A model generated the notes under the pieces. That model did no database searches and was not told where the DNA came from. It saw only the letters and a program-made list of their open reading frames with translations. 64,000 bases of DNA. Source: Plectrocnemia conspersa. Its lineage: Eukaryota; Arthropoda; Insecta; Trichoptera; Polycentropodidae. Of this stretch, positions 49,001-59,300 are shown piece by piece. Numbering within the stretch: position 1 is the stretch's first letter; each line of letters starts with the position of its first letter. Both the position numbers and the translations under genes were made by a program. Location of the stretch: assembly GCA_009617715.1 (NCBI GenBank), contig VTFK01000359.1, forward strand, positions 620,001 through 684,000, in the 5' to 3' direction.

Positions 49001-50378
49001 GACCACAAATGTGTGACATGAATGAATTTCGACAACAATCGGAAGGAATTCAGATGGGCGATAAGTCAGGTGAGAGATAAGAAACGCCGGCATTGTTAAG
49101 TGGCCGTTCAGACGTCTGGAGGTGCAAATAGGAAATTGGCACGGGGTGGGCAGGCAACGGCGCCTTGAACTTGGAAGTTGAGAAAAAAAAAGGAAAATGG
49201 AAAGGGCCATGGGGCGCGTGAAAGGCACCGGCGATAATTAGTCCGTCTGGCGCTAAACGGTGTCGCGACGTGAAATCTGATCTTCTTGTATTCTTTCTTC
49301 ATAGTTTATGACACGGAAACATGTCCCTTTTTTTCTATACTTCAAATGTGTGCCGAAATCCTCCTGAGATATGGAGCGGTGATACTCAATCTTTTTTTTA
49401 CAATTTTAATTTGAAGTATACCAATTTCAAGTCGAAAATTACATATGAACCATATGTAATTTTCAACTTCCATCGTGTCAATGAGATCAGAATTATTGAT
49501 TATTTTTTAATTATAATTATATCGATAATTATAGATTAAGTTTTCCTATATTAACCTAAAGGAGTATTGGATCCGTTAAAAAAATTATGTCATTTAATTT
49601 TTGTAAGAGTAAATACTTTTACAAAAATTGAATGATGTATGTTGTCTAAATAATCAATGAAATAAGTCATCTTCGATTGAGAATCGCTGATGTATGTTGT
49701 CTACTGTCTTGTTCTTTTTATACCCGATAAAAATGAAACGCATTCCTAAATAATCCTACAGTTGTTTTGCAACCTTTTAACACACTTGCTTATCTATATT
49801 ATTTGTACCTGTCCAACCGCAACGAATTCAAAAAGAATATAACATTAATTTATTTACTTCCTTTTCAGAATCATGACGTGGCCCGATTGAAGATCGATTA
49901 CAATCCATACGCAAGAGGATTCAGACACGGCGAGGGCAGAAAGAGAAGCCTGAAAACTCAAAAAAATAATCTAGAAAGGATCGAAAATATGCCATCGCCT
50001 CAACTACAACCGTTAGATTGCTCGATTTCATCGGCTTCAGGATCTAGTAGTGAATCCTGCAGATCTTCGCCTCCATTAGAAGTTCAAATTTGCGATAGTC
50101 CTGTTCAAATAACAGAGCAAATCAATTTCCCGCAAATAAATCCGTTTACTTCTATAAACGCAGAAGATTGGTATACCATGATGGGTGACTGGAATAGGAA
50201 TTTGATGTATGGAAATTACGCAAATTATCTTCAGTCGCCGTCTTTGCATTTGCTTCCTCCGCCTCAATGGCATGTAACTCCTAAATGGAATCTTCCTGAA
50301 GGTCGTATGTTTAATCGTGATGTAACTCGCCCAAAAGGAAGCTCATTTACTATTCGTGCCTTGTTAGAAAGAAAATAA
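40089..50378 (+). CDS. Divergent T-box transcription factor with C-terminal eh1-like motif, 364 aa, 5 exons
   Basis: Exons 40089-40173, 43037-43136, 46203-46479, 48851-48973, 49869-50378; all GT-AG with matching phases (1095 nt). Exon 1 ([17 protein letters not shown]) was chosen because it is the only nearby ATG exon whose donor phase fits. The T-box DNA-binding domain spans about residues 35-215: [50 protein letters not shown] and [13 protein letters not shown]. Changes from the usual pattern are GRCMFP for GRRMFP, and a loop lacking the common HP.SP..G..WM, replaced by [14 protein letters not shown]. The tail is Ser-rich ([16 protein letters not shown]) and ends [10 protein letters not shown], where FxIxxLL fits the eh1 Groucho-binding pattern. 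It would act in the nucleus as a repressor-type regulator. The subfamily (Dorsocross/Tbx6-like or other) is uncertain. Confidence 0.88.
41972..42660. mobile_element. 689-bp palindromic foldback element in T-box intron 1
   Basis: The left end CACGACAAAACGTTTACG and right end TGAATGTTTTGTCGTG are inverted repeats, and complementarity continues inward along the whole length. ACCGACATAATGTACATGAC pairs near TACGTTATGTCGGT, GATAAACTAGTCTAATC with GATTAGACTAGATTAT, and TAGTGTGCGCAATTTAATTT with AAATTAAATCGTGCACACTA. The loop is near 42330-42360. The outer part of each arm repeats the phrase CGACARAAYGTTCA. No ORF and no clear target duplication. Superfamily unknown. Confidence 0.8.
43940..44350. 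other. GC-richer block in T-box intron 2, candidate enhancer
   Basis: The block is less AT-rich and repeat-free compared with the rest of the intron. It includes GGCGACACACTTCACATGG (44172-44190), loosely T-box-site-like. No reading frame fits. Regulatory function is only a guess. Confidence 0.2.
45694..46014 (-). CDS. Uncharacterised minus-strand ORF nested in T-box intron 2, 106 aa
   Basis: The frame opens at least to 46089, but the first ATG is at 46014; from there it encodes 106 aa ending in a TAG at 45694. Composition is coding-like and GC-richer than the intron. Segments include [46 protein letters not shown] and [14 protein letters not shown]. An acceptor-like ATTTTCAG lies upstream near 46053, so it could instead be the last exon of a longer gene. 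I recognise no family; a domesticated element or retrocopy is possible. It would be transcribed opposite to the T-box gene. Presence of a real gene is unproven. Confidence 0.35.
   Translation of the reverse strand: MGRSKNFDQLIKHTQGRTPVEYYGRLWHHKPIRCLSKTFMISPRGLEVFVDTTDMTSGHQNSRLANVDGDLLKRVDKLFGDRLTGETVSVVKILGTCVHLKSMKSD
46540..46780. other. GC-richer block in T-box intron 3
   Basis: Sequence just after exon 3 is complex and GC-richer, including two copies of GGCGCC in AGATGGGCGCCGTAGTACAG and CAGTGGCGCCCGATGG near 46700-46725. No credible coding frame. Candidate regulatory DNA only. Confidence 0.2.
47350..48078 (-). pseudogene. Internally deleted piggyBac transposase relic in T-box intron 3
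   Basis: On the minus strand an ATG at 48078 opens an acidic N-terminus ([18 protein letters not shown]). After a frameshift comes [13 protein letters not shown] and [14 protein letters not shown] (47744-47935). This jumps directly to [16 protein letters not shown] (near 47715-47765), the piggyBac signature that normally lies some 200 residues later. [20 protein letters not shown] and [13 protein letters not shown] follow (47560-47645), then the C-terminal cysteine domain start [14 protein letters not shown] (near 47385-47425). Most of the catalytic core is deleted and several stops and frameshifts are present, so it is inactive. No TTAA-bounded termini were identified. Confidence 0.82.
49020..49285. 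other. GC-richer block in T-box intron 4
   Basis: Right after exon 4 lies complex sequence (GGCGATAAGTCAGGTGAGAG, GGCAGGCAACGGCGCC, AAGGCACCGGCGATAATTAG). Overlapping minus-strand frames are unconvincing. It may be an intronic regulatory element. Confidence 0.2.
49590..49635. repeat. 17-bp inverted repeat in T-box intron 4
   Basis: TCATTTAATTTTTGTAA (49590-49606) pairs with TTACAAAAATTGAATGA (49619-49635), 16 of 17 positions, loop 12. A direct repeat GATGTATGTTGTCTA follows at about 49633 and 49689. Possibly a decayed small element. Confidence 0.6.
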
Positions 50379-50614
50379 TTGATAATTTGTTTTAAATTTT
50401 CTTTGAAATATCCATTAAATGGATATTATTAAGACTGATGCTTGCAACCAAAAAAATAGACTGAATAGGATCGTTTTAGTAAATAATTACTGAATTGTGT
50501 ACCTATTTGTATGTAAGTATAATTAGTATACATATAAATCATAGTTATAATATTATGTAAAAGATTTTAGATTATAACCATTAAAAGTATAATAATGTAT
50601 ATTATTCAAAATGT

Positions 50615-50620
50615 AATAAA
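50615..50620 (+). terminator. Candidate polyadenylation signal for the T-box gene
   Basis: AATAAATAATA lies about 240 nt after the stop. Between them a 9-bp hairpin AATATCCAT/ATGGATATT sits near 50406-50426. Confidence 0.5.
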
Positions 50621-50639
50621 TAATATTTTTTTAAATGAA

Positions 50640-52409
50640 ATAAAAAAATACAGACATTAAAATCCATTTTATTTTTTATAACCTATCAATTTAAAGCATA
50701 TACTTAATAGTATGTAATCTTATTTTTTTTTTTAATAATAACATAGTTATCTTATAAGTGTGTTTTTGCGGTAAGACTAGCCTCGCCCATTTGTAATGCC
50801 CATATTCATATATTATATTTATTTATTATTTTTTTTCTAAATAAATTATATTATGTGATTGCGTCACTTGGTGCCCAATTTGAAAATAAAATTCAATGAG
50901 TTTTATTTTGATGAAAACGGTTTTTTATAAATCAATTATATAGTCACCGCTCTTCTATATAATTATTTCCCAACGTTTTATAATTTTGACGATTCCATTT
51001 TTGTAGAAACATCTTGATTTCTCTTGAAAAAGTTCGTGAAATGGTTTTCATACATACATACATATTTTTTTTTTTTAATATTTCCATAACTCTTGACTTT
51101 TTTATACTAATCTTTGAAATTTAAAATGGAGCGACAAAATTAGGGTCTAAGACGTTTCATCGCCGGCTGATTAATTATTTTTAACATCGCCATAATATTT
51201 TTTTATTGATCATTTTTTTAAATTTTTTAATCTGTAAGCAATTTTCGTTTTATCTATTTATTGTTTGAGTAAATTTAATTAAGCGAATTGTTTGACAAAA
51301 TCTAAGTTTTAAAATATCAATAATTGTACACAATATTTAAATAAAAGTGTTTAAATATTTAATTTGTTAATATAGATTTTTTACTTGCGCAAGTAACCCA
51401 ATAATATTTAATATACGAGTGTAAGTTTATTGTAAAAAAATTCATATGGGACATGGACGAATCGTGTAGTGTTAGGACTTCATAGCGCGATTTTTGACAG
51501 CTGTACGTGGTCAGTACTTTGTCAATTAAGTTGTTCTAACTGATTTTACCTTCAAAGGGTATGTACCTTTATTTTCAAAGTATGGGATAAAACGGAATTA
51601 TATGTTTTAATTATACATAATTATTACTTTATATTACGCGTCTATTATGAAATAAAAATATAAAATTTAGTGAAAGCTAGAAAAAAAAAAAAAAAAAAAA
51701 GAGCGAGATGCCGCTATGTAAGTGCTCGCACTATTAAACCGAACGATTGACAATTATCGACCTGTATATCGAAATATTCAGCGCCAACTCAATTAATAAA
51801 ATTAGTCTACACATTTAATGTATTTTGAGCTAGTAAATTACTAAATTATATCAAACATATTTAATAATCTGAATTTTAATTCTTTTTAAATATATTGATT
51901 TACTTTTAGAAATTATCCATATAATTATGAATGATAATAAATTAATGGATGTTGAAAGAAGTGGCTATGAATTTGATATTACACGGGATAGTTATTACTG
52001 TGACAGTAATAGTAATAGGAATGATATTTAACCACTTAAAAGAAGATGGGATGTCAATATTTGATGCAAATAATGAATGCGAATCTGATTACAATCGTAA
52101 ATAAGATGACAATTGGTATTACGTCACAAGTAAATATTGTTAACTTAATGTTCCGAATACCCTGAGACACTAATCAATTACTAACCTTAATCAATTTACT
52201 AAGATAGATTTGGGATAATAGTTTATTATTATTATTTATAGTCTTATATTTTTTTTATTTCAAAAACAATTTTGTAAGTATAAATATTCTCCCCATTAAA
52301 ATTTTAAAACCTACAATTTTTTCAACCAAAGATTATTTTGAAACTTTTGAGTTTTAAAATAATCTCTTATTGTAGTCATATTTTTATTATCAATTTGATT
52401 ACTTTTAAC
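50640..52409. other. AT-rich intergenic DNA
   Basis: No gene seen. A 20-nt A run lies at 51681-51700, which could be the tail of an old retroposed sequence, but nothing recognisable precedes it. Confidence 0.45.
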
Positions 52410-52680
52410 AATTTTTAACGTCTCAAATAACATCCGTAAAAATTAACATTTTCTTAGCATTTTTTATATAACTCAATTTAATACACAACGTTGCATTCAA
52501 ACATTTGCCATTTTATACAAACTGCTAATTTTATCGATCCAGTTCAAAACTTCATATGCAATTTTTAACGTCTCAAATAACTTCGGTAAAATTAGACTAA
52601 AAGGAAAGCTTTCTAAACAGTTTTTATAGAATTCAATGTAGTCTACAACTTTTCATACAAACATTTATTATTTTTACATT
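52410..52680. repeat. Two diverged tandem units, period about 150 bp
   Basis: AATTTTTAACGTCTCAAATA at 52410 recurs at 52560. After each come matching segments: CATCCGTAAAA against CTTCGGTAAAA, TTTTTATATAACTCAAT against TTTTTATAGAATTCAAT, and CAAACATTT in both. This is a diverged tandem pair, perhaps part of a minisatellite-like array. Confidence 0.65.
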
Positions 52681-53320
52681 ACTCCAACCTAAAAAATTAT
52701 CAGTGCAAAGCATTTTAGAAATAATTTTAATTTGGATATAAATATGGTTTAGCAAAAAAACAACGTTAATTTAAATATTAGATCAACATATAAAGACAAG
52801 CAAGAAAACATAAAGTGTAATTTTTATAATTCGAACAGCTAAATGTGTCTTGAACCGCTGAGCTTTGAAATATGTTTTTTGTATAATTTATGGTTAAAAA
52901 CATTTAATTTACTGAAATAATATTCAAATGACGAATGGCTTTAATTGGTGCTCCCCTACATATTAGTAAATTTTAAAATGACGTGCAAAAATTATCAGCC
53001 GCGGTTAAAGGGTTATTAGCAACGAAGACAACTACTGTGTAAATTGCAACAATCAGCTAGATATTAGGTTATATGCAATGAATTAAATAGTGGTCAAGTG
53101 AAGCGGATATGATTTTTTTACCGTATTTAATTAAATGAAATATTTAATTTTTAATATGTGAATATTCTATGATCAACATTTAGTGTCTTAAGACCTCGCG
53201 CGCACCAATGAGAATAATAATTTTCACCAGTGTGTTGGCAGCAGTAGCTGTCAGGACGCCGTCGGAAGTAACGAAGGGTGGCTTGTTAAGGCCTGGGGGC
53301 GCAGGCCGAAGGGCGCAGAG
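52681..53320. other. Spacer and UBE3B upstream region
   Basis: AT-rich DNA changing at about 53190 to a GC/CpG-richer segment that runs into UBE3B exon 1. It contains no TATA box at a useful distance; TTTTCACCAGTGTG near 53222 is only loosely initiator-like. An ATG at 53208 is out of frame with UBE3B and could start an upstream ORF. Confidence 0.4.
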
Positions 53321-56300
53321 ATGTCGGGGGCGGAGGCTCGTCGCGTCGCCGCCGCTACCGCTCTGCAGGCTGCTTTGCGCGGCTGGAGCGTCAGAAAACG
53401 CTTCGCTGTCACCATCAGGTAATGTCACAACATCATCGTTTTCATAATTTTCTCATATTATTCTCAACCAATACGTAAAAGTTTAACTACACGCCGCATC
53501 ATAGCTATATTTTACACTGCCATGTTTATATTTGAAGATCACTTTGTTTACATATCGCCATCTTGTTTTTATTTTAGAGATCAATTCGATCAGCAGTTCC
53601 CTTCGGCTTTGGACGCCGACGATGAGTTCACTCGCTTGACTTCGGATCTATTACCAGCTCTAGACGTATATCACGCAGCTAGGCGACTGTTTTTAATATT
53701 CCACACCAAAAAAGACAAAGAGCGCTTTGAAAGACTGTGCAAGTATATCGTAGCGAGTCTACAATCGGAATCTGTAAAGCTGTCGTATGTCGGAGTGTTC
53801 TTGATCAAAGAACATAGGTATGAGACTAACGCAATAATACAATTAATCAATAATTTATGCAATTTAAAATATTTTTTTAGTATTCCATGGATTGCTCATA
53901 TAAAAGATCTTTTATTCAAATGTTGTCAGTATTTAGACAAATTAAAACCAGAATCACCACCCGATATGCAAATTATTCTTTTACATTTGCATACTTTGGT
54001 AGCCTTCACCGGAACAAACACATGGGCTATTACAAAATTGAAAAATTTAGAAAAGCTCCGACCCGGTATGGTGCAATTGTGTGCTAATATCATGGGCGCA
54101 TTATTTCACAAAGGCTACTATTTAGTATTGAAGGTATTGTATATTTTTAATAAATCGTCAGCTCGGTAGAAGTTCGTTACAATACAAAACTAATTGATTT
54201 TTAGGAGAAATGTTAAAAAATTTGATTTTATGGAACTTTGTCCGATTAGCAGTCTTTTTGAGCTATATATGTATGTGTTCCGATTATTAAACTCAAACAA
54301 CATTTTTATTATTTTTGCACTTATTTGAATAAATAAAACCCATAATTTTCTTCTTTGAAAAACATAAAAGTACTGTATTTTCAAATCCAATTTTGTATTG
54401 ATTCGAATATCTAAATTGATTTTTATGACATGGAGATCTAAAACATTCCAATCTGCTATGTCTTCTTCTGGAAACATTTCAATTAAATAATAGCATAGCA
54501 ATTTAATATATTCTAGAATTCCAGAAGTGAATATTATTATTGGAATTTAAAATATTCTAAACCCCGCACTCCAGGAAACTACGCCATCTAAATATTGTGC
54601 TTTTAATTGATTGATTCTGACCTTTGCTAATTGTTATGTTTCCATAAGTGTCAATCGCTTTTATGTATTTTTTATTTTTTAAAATTGTTAATTCTCTAAA
54701 TGCATAGTGTAATATCATAGATACCACTTGATATTTTTATTTTCGAAACATTTTATGCAATATTTATTGGATCATTATATAATTCAACACGTTCTTTACG
54801 GTATTTTATTAAAACAACATTTTATTATCAGATAATTCAATGCAAAGAACCTAGATAACCATCTTACTTTATTCAGAGGTCTTAATGAAACGTCAATATA
54901 TAAAAAAAATTAGTTACCCTGTTGAACATTGTACATATTGTCCATAAAAGTGTTTCTATTTCTTTGAAATTATGCACCCGTTTCCAGAAGTGAGCTTAAT
55001 CGTTTTAAATTGAAATACTGAATTTCACTAAAATGTCTAAAATAATTTTAATTATATTTCATTCCCATTCAAACGATGCACTCGAATTAAGCGGTTAAAC
55101 AATGTGTATAAAGTATAAATACATATAAATTTTACACCAAAATAATGTTTGAAAAACAAATAATATAAACAAGCACAAAATAATAACGTTGTGAAATTGG
55201 AACATGAAAGCCCAAAATTTCAGAAATCATCTTTGTGGGCCTAATAATATGGCAACGTGTTTTTTTATAATAATTAAGGTCCCGCCTAAAAAATAACCAC
55301 TTCTGTAGAAACTAGGATTTGTCAAATTATAGTATTAAACCATAAATATTGCAAAATCAAGAAAAGTGTTTTAACTATTTACAAATATTCAGTAAAAATA
55401 ATATATAACTTTTATGAAGCTAAAAATGATTTTTTCACTTGAAGAAAAACATTTATAGAAAAATAAAGCGATAGCAAGAATGAGCTCCTTATAGGAAGGC
55501 AACAAATATCTTTTTTGCAAGGGAAAAAAATATTAATATTATTACTGTTTCTTCTGAATGAAATCGTTTCAAATCAGAAATTTTAGTTATTAAAATATTA
55601 AGCCCGGTACAATAATACCCCTGATTCGATACATAGTCTAAATTTAAATTTGACTGAAAATGAGATTTTTGTTAGAATATAATATTTATGTAATAATAGT
55701 TATATATAACCATATTTTATGTATTTTTCAAGTATACGTTAATATGTATTTAAGTAAAATTGTATTTTTTTTAATATTTTTTACATTCTTTAGATAGATT
55801 TAAAAACATATTTAAAGCATAGCTCTCAAGAATATTAAAGAAAAATGACAAAAATATCTTTGATTCCAAAATTAATACAAAAACAAAATTTAGAACTGGA
55901 TTTCATATGCTATTTTTGACAAGCTGACTGAAGCTTTATTGACTATGTAAAAAGGTTAAGGATTGCAAATGTTGGATGTCTTATTTATATATAGGATTGG
56001 ATCTTAGAGGGAAAATTGTTTGTGACGGTCTTCGTTTAAACTGACGATATAATAACACGATTTGGGAATGTAATTTAATATGATAAAATTTCAGTCTTTG
56101 ATGCTTCGTGGATTGTGTCGCGATCGAGTGTTCCTGAAAAATGTTTCTCTCACTGCTATTATAACGTTATCGTTGCGTCCAATGATTTCTTCGCAGTTTT
56201 CCGAAAAGTTGCTCACAATGTATATTCTTCAGATATTATCGGTGCCGAGTGTGATTCTTCACATGGAACAGATTACACCTGAAGTAAGTTAAATTGAAAA

Positions 56301-59300
56301 ATATTCGATAGTGCAGGGTTTTTAATTATATTTTTACATTACAGTGTCTCCTTGTTTTTAAATCACATCAAATTTTCGATAAGTGTATTGAATTTTTGAG
56401 CGCTGACCAAAATCTACGTATGGTTTTTAATACTCTGGAAGGAAACGATGCTCTTTGTCTTCTTGCAAATCTTGTACAATTAGCGAGTATTGATGAGAGA
56501 TCAAATTGTGAATTATATTTTCCATCGTTTGTTGTAAGTCATACTTTATATTTATCTTAAAATCTGAATGTTACAATACTGATTTTCTATATATTTTTTA
56601 GGTGGTAGTTACAAGATTTTTAGAATCTTGTCAGCAATTGGTCGTAAACAAACAAAGCAATCTAAGAAGTTGGCATCCAGTTCTTGGGTGGGTGAGTCAA
56701 GGCGGCGGAACTGGTGCAGGTCATGCTCGTAAGCAACTTGTGAAGCTTTGGAGTGGACCTCTATTGCGTCGTCTATTAGAGACACCCCTGACTCGTCTAT
56801 TAGAGTCGGCTCCCAGTCCAGCTCCTTCCACTGCGTCATCCACTAGTATTACAACAAACTTCATCCGCCGTGCCTTTGAATCGAGAACAAACAGGTTAAT
56901 GTCTAATTAATTATTCAGTAAATTAAACGTATATAATTTATCTATATATATTTTTAGATTAAACTCTGGTAAAAACTTCAGAAAACTTGGTTCGCCAGAA
57001 TGTACAAACATAGCGTTAATATGCTCCATGTATCAGACTGCGTTGTCGACTTTGACTCAATTAAAATTAGATATTTTAACAGGTTTGTACTGAATTAATA
57101 CTTTTGTTTGTCAAACAAATATTCAATAAATTTGGTTTTAGGATTGTGCAATCATGACATGATATTGTTTTATCTGTGGACTTTTCTCTGCTCGTTGGGA
57201 CCAAACTGTGGTTTAAAATCGTTTCTCGATTTACTCGCGATAAACACTAAGACTACAGCGCCAGAGTTTCAAATATTGATTTTGTTCGCCGATTGTTTGA
57301 CGCATTACGTCACGTTAGTATCTATAGAATAAATTCTTGAGTTCGTCATATATGTTTATTATTTTATTTTATTTTTAATTTCAGTATTTTAGATGACATG
57401 GAAATGTATGAGCAACAACATCCGTTTAAACTATCAGATTTTGTTGCAATGTCTAATTTTTTAAACTTGTTTCTCTACAAAGGCATTTTGTCTAATCTTT
57501 TAGGTAATAAAAAAAGTGTTTTAAAAATTATTTATCTTATTTCCGATACTTATTTTATATATTTTTAGACACAAAGAGTGCCACTGGAACTGGTCTATTT
57601 GGTTCTCTTCATTCTTTACTTCAAGTCCTCTATAGACGTGATTGTAGGCGTTCTTACACTCCTCCAGGTCATTGGCTCGCCAAGGATTTGAGAATTGGAG
57701 CCTTCATGGCCGATCTTGATAGAGGAAAGAAAGGACCACAAGTAAGTAAATTATGATAGAATTATATAATTAGTTCTGACTACTTTTTGTGTAGTACAAT
57801 ATTGCAAAAAAGTCACTCAGTTTATATTGATCCTACCAACCAACAATGTTCCACTAGGAACTAACAATATTCTATTGACCCCTTCCTTGTCATGCTCAAG
57901 TTAACGCGGAAATTTTAATTTTGAAAGTTCTCATTTAAAAAAATTAGCAAATTTCTCGAGAAAATTATCATAGTATTTTTTGTTAAAAATTAACGAATAT
58001 TTTTAAATGTTTTATAACGGCTGCATATTTTTATACCCTTGCATAGGAAAGGGTGGGATTAATAGGCGGGAACAGATTCCTTAACTTTTCCCTTGGGTGA
58101 TATCTTCTTGCAGGGGTTGTTGACTGAAGTACTAAGTTTGATTTAAAAGCCATTCAAAAACCCAGCCAGAGCTAATGAGCTCGGCAAACGCTTTCAGACT
58201 CAAACCAGTAGCCAGCATCAAGAGAGCGGGTCAATCTTTCTTTCCTTCAGAGACTACAATGTGATCTGTTCCTTTCTGAGAATATTGACCCAATACATAG
58301 ATTGTTTAGATATCAATAAAAATATTTACTTGTCCATCACTCTTGTTCATTCAATATTCTCTATGACCCAAAGCCTGTCTACGTTGTCACTTTCTTTCAA
58401 AATATATCTGAAGACGTGGATAATTATCTTTATACATTCCTTTGACGTGTTGCCAATACAACAGAATATCTTCTTTTATATTTGGAACATTAGTTAGATG
58501 CCAAATATCCTTCTGTAATACTAAACAAATGTATTAGATTCGTCTCTGTTCATCATGATATACAAATATATAGTAACTGTTTTAAATATATTGTATATAT
58601 AATTTATTTATTTATAACCAATATCAAATCATTTTAGTTACTCATTCAAAAAATGCCACACATAATTCCGCATACCGAACGAGTTCAATTATTCCGGAGA
58701 AGTGTGGCCAACGAAAAGGCTGTCCTGGGTCTGACTGAACAAGCTTGTGCTTCTCCCAGACCAACACTGATAACCATCCATCGACGAAGAGTTGTAGAAG
58801 ATGGATATCGTCAATTAGCAGCTTTACCACCTCATTCCTTGAAAGGAGTAATACGGGTGCGTTTTATAAACGAACAAGGACTCGACGAAGCTGGTATAGA
58901 CCAAGATGGTGTATTTAAAGGTTTGTTTTTTCAATATACTGTAAACATTTGTAAAATTATGTACTTATAATAAATAATATTTCTTTTAAGAATTCTTGGA
59001 AGAAACGATCAAATTGGTGTTTGATCCGTCTTTGGATTTATTCCGAGTCACGTCTGAATCGCGACTATATCCTTCTCCTACTGCTGCATTGCACGATTCA
59101 CATCTTCAGCTTTTTGAATTCGTTGGTAGAATGCTGGGTAAAGCAGTTTACGAGGGTATTGTTGTTGATGTACCATTTGCATCGTTTTTCTTGAGTCAAG
59201 TTCTTGGACAAACGCAACAAGCTTTGTATAGCTGGATCGACGAGTTGCCTTCGTTAGATAAAGAATTATATAGAAGTCTGACTTTTATAAAACATTATCA

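Noticed and set aside
49767..49868. Start of the last T-box open frame before 49869 ([11 protein letters not shown]...)
   Set aside because: That part is intron; the acceptor TTTTCAG at 49868 and T-box alignment place the exon start at 49869.
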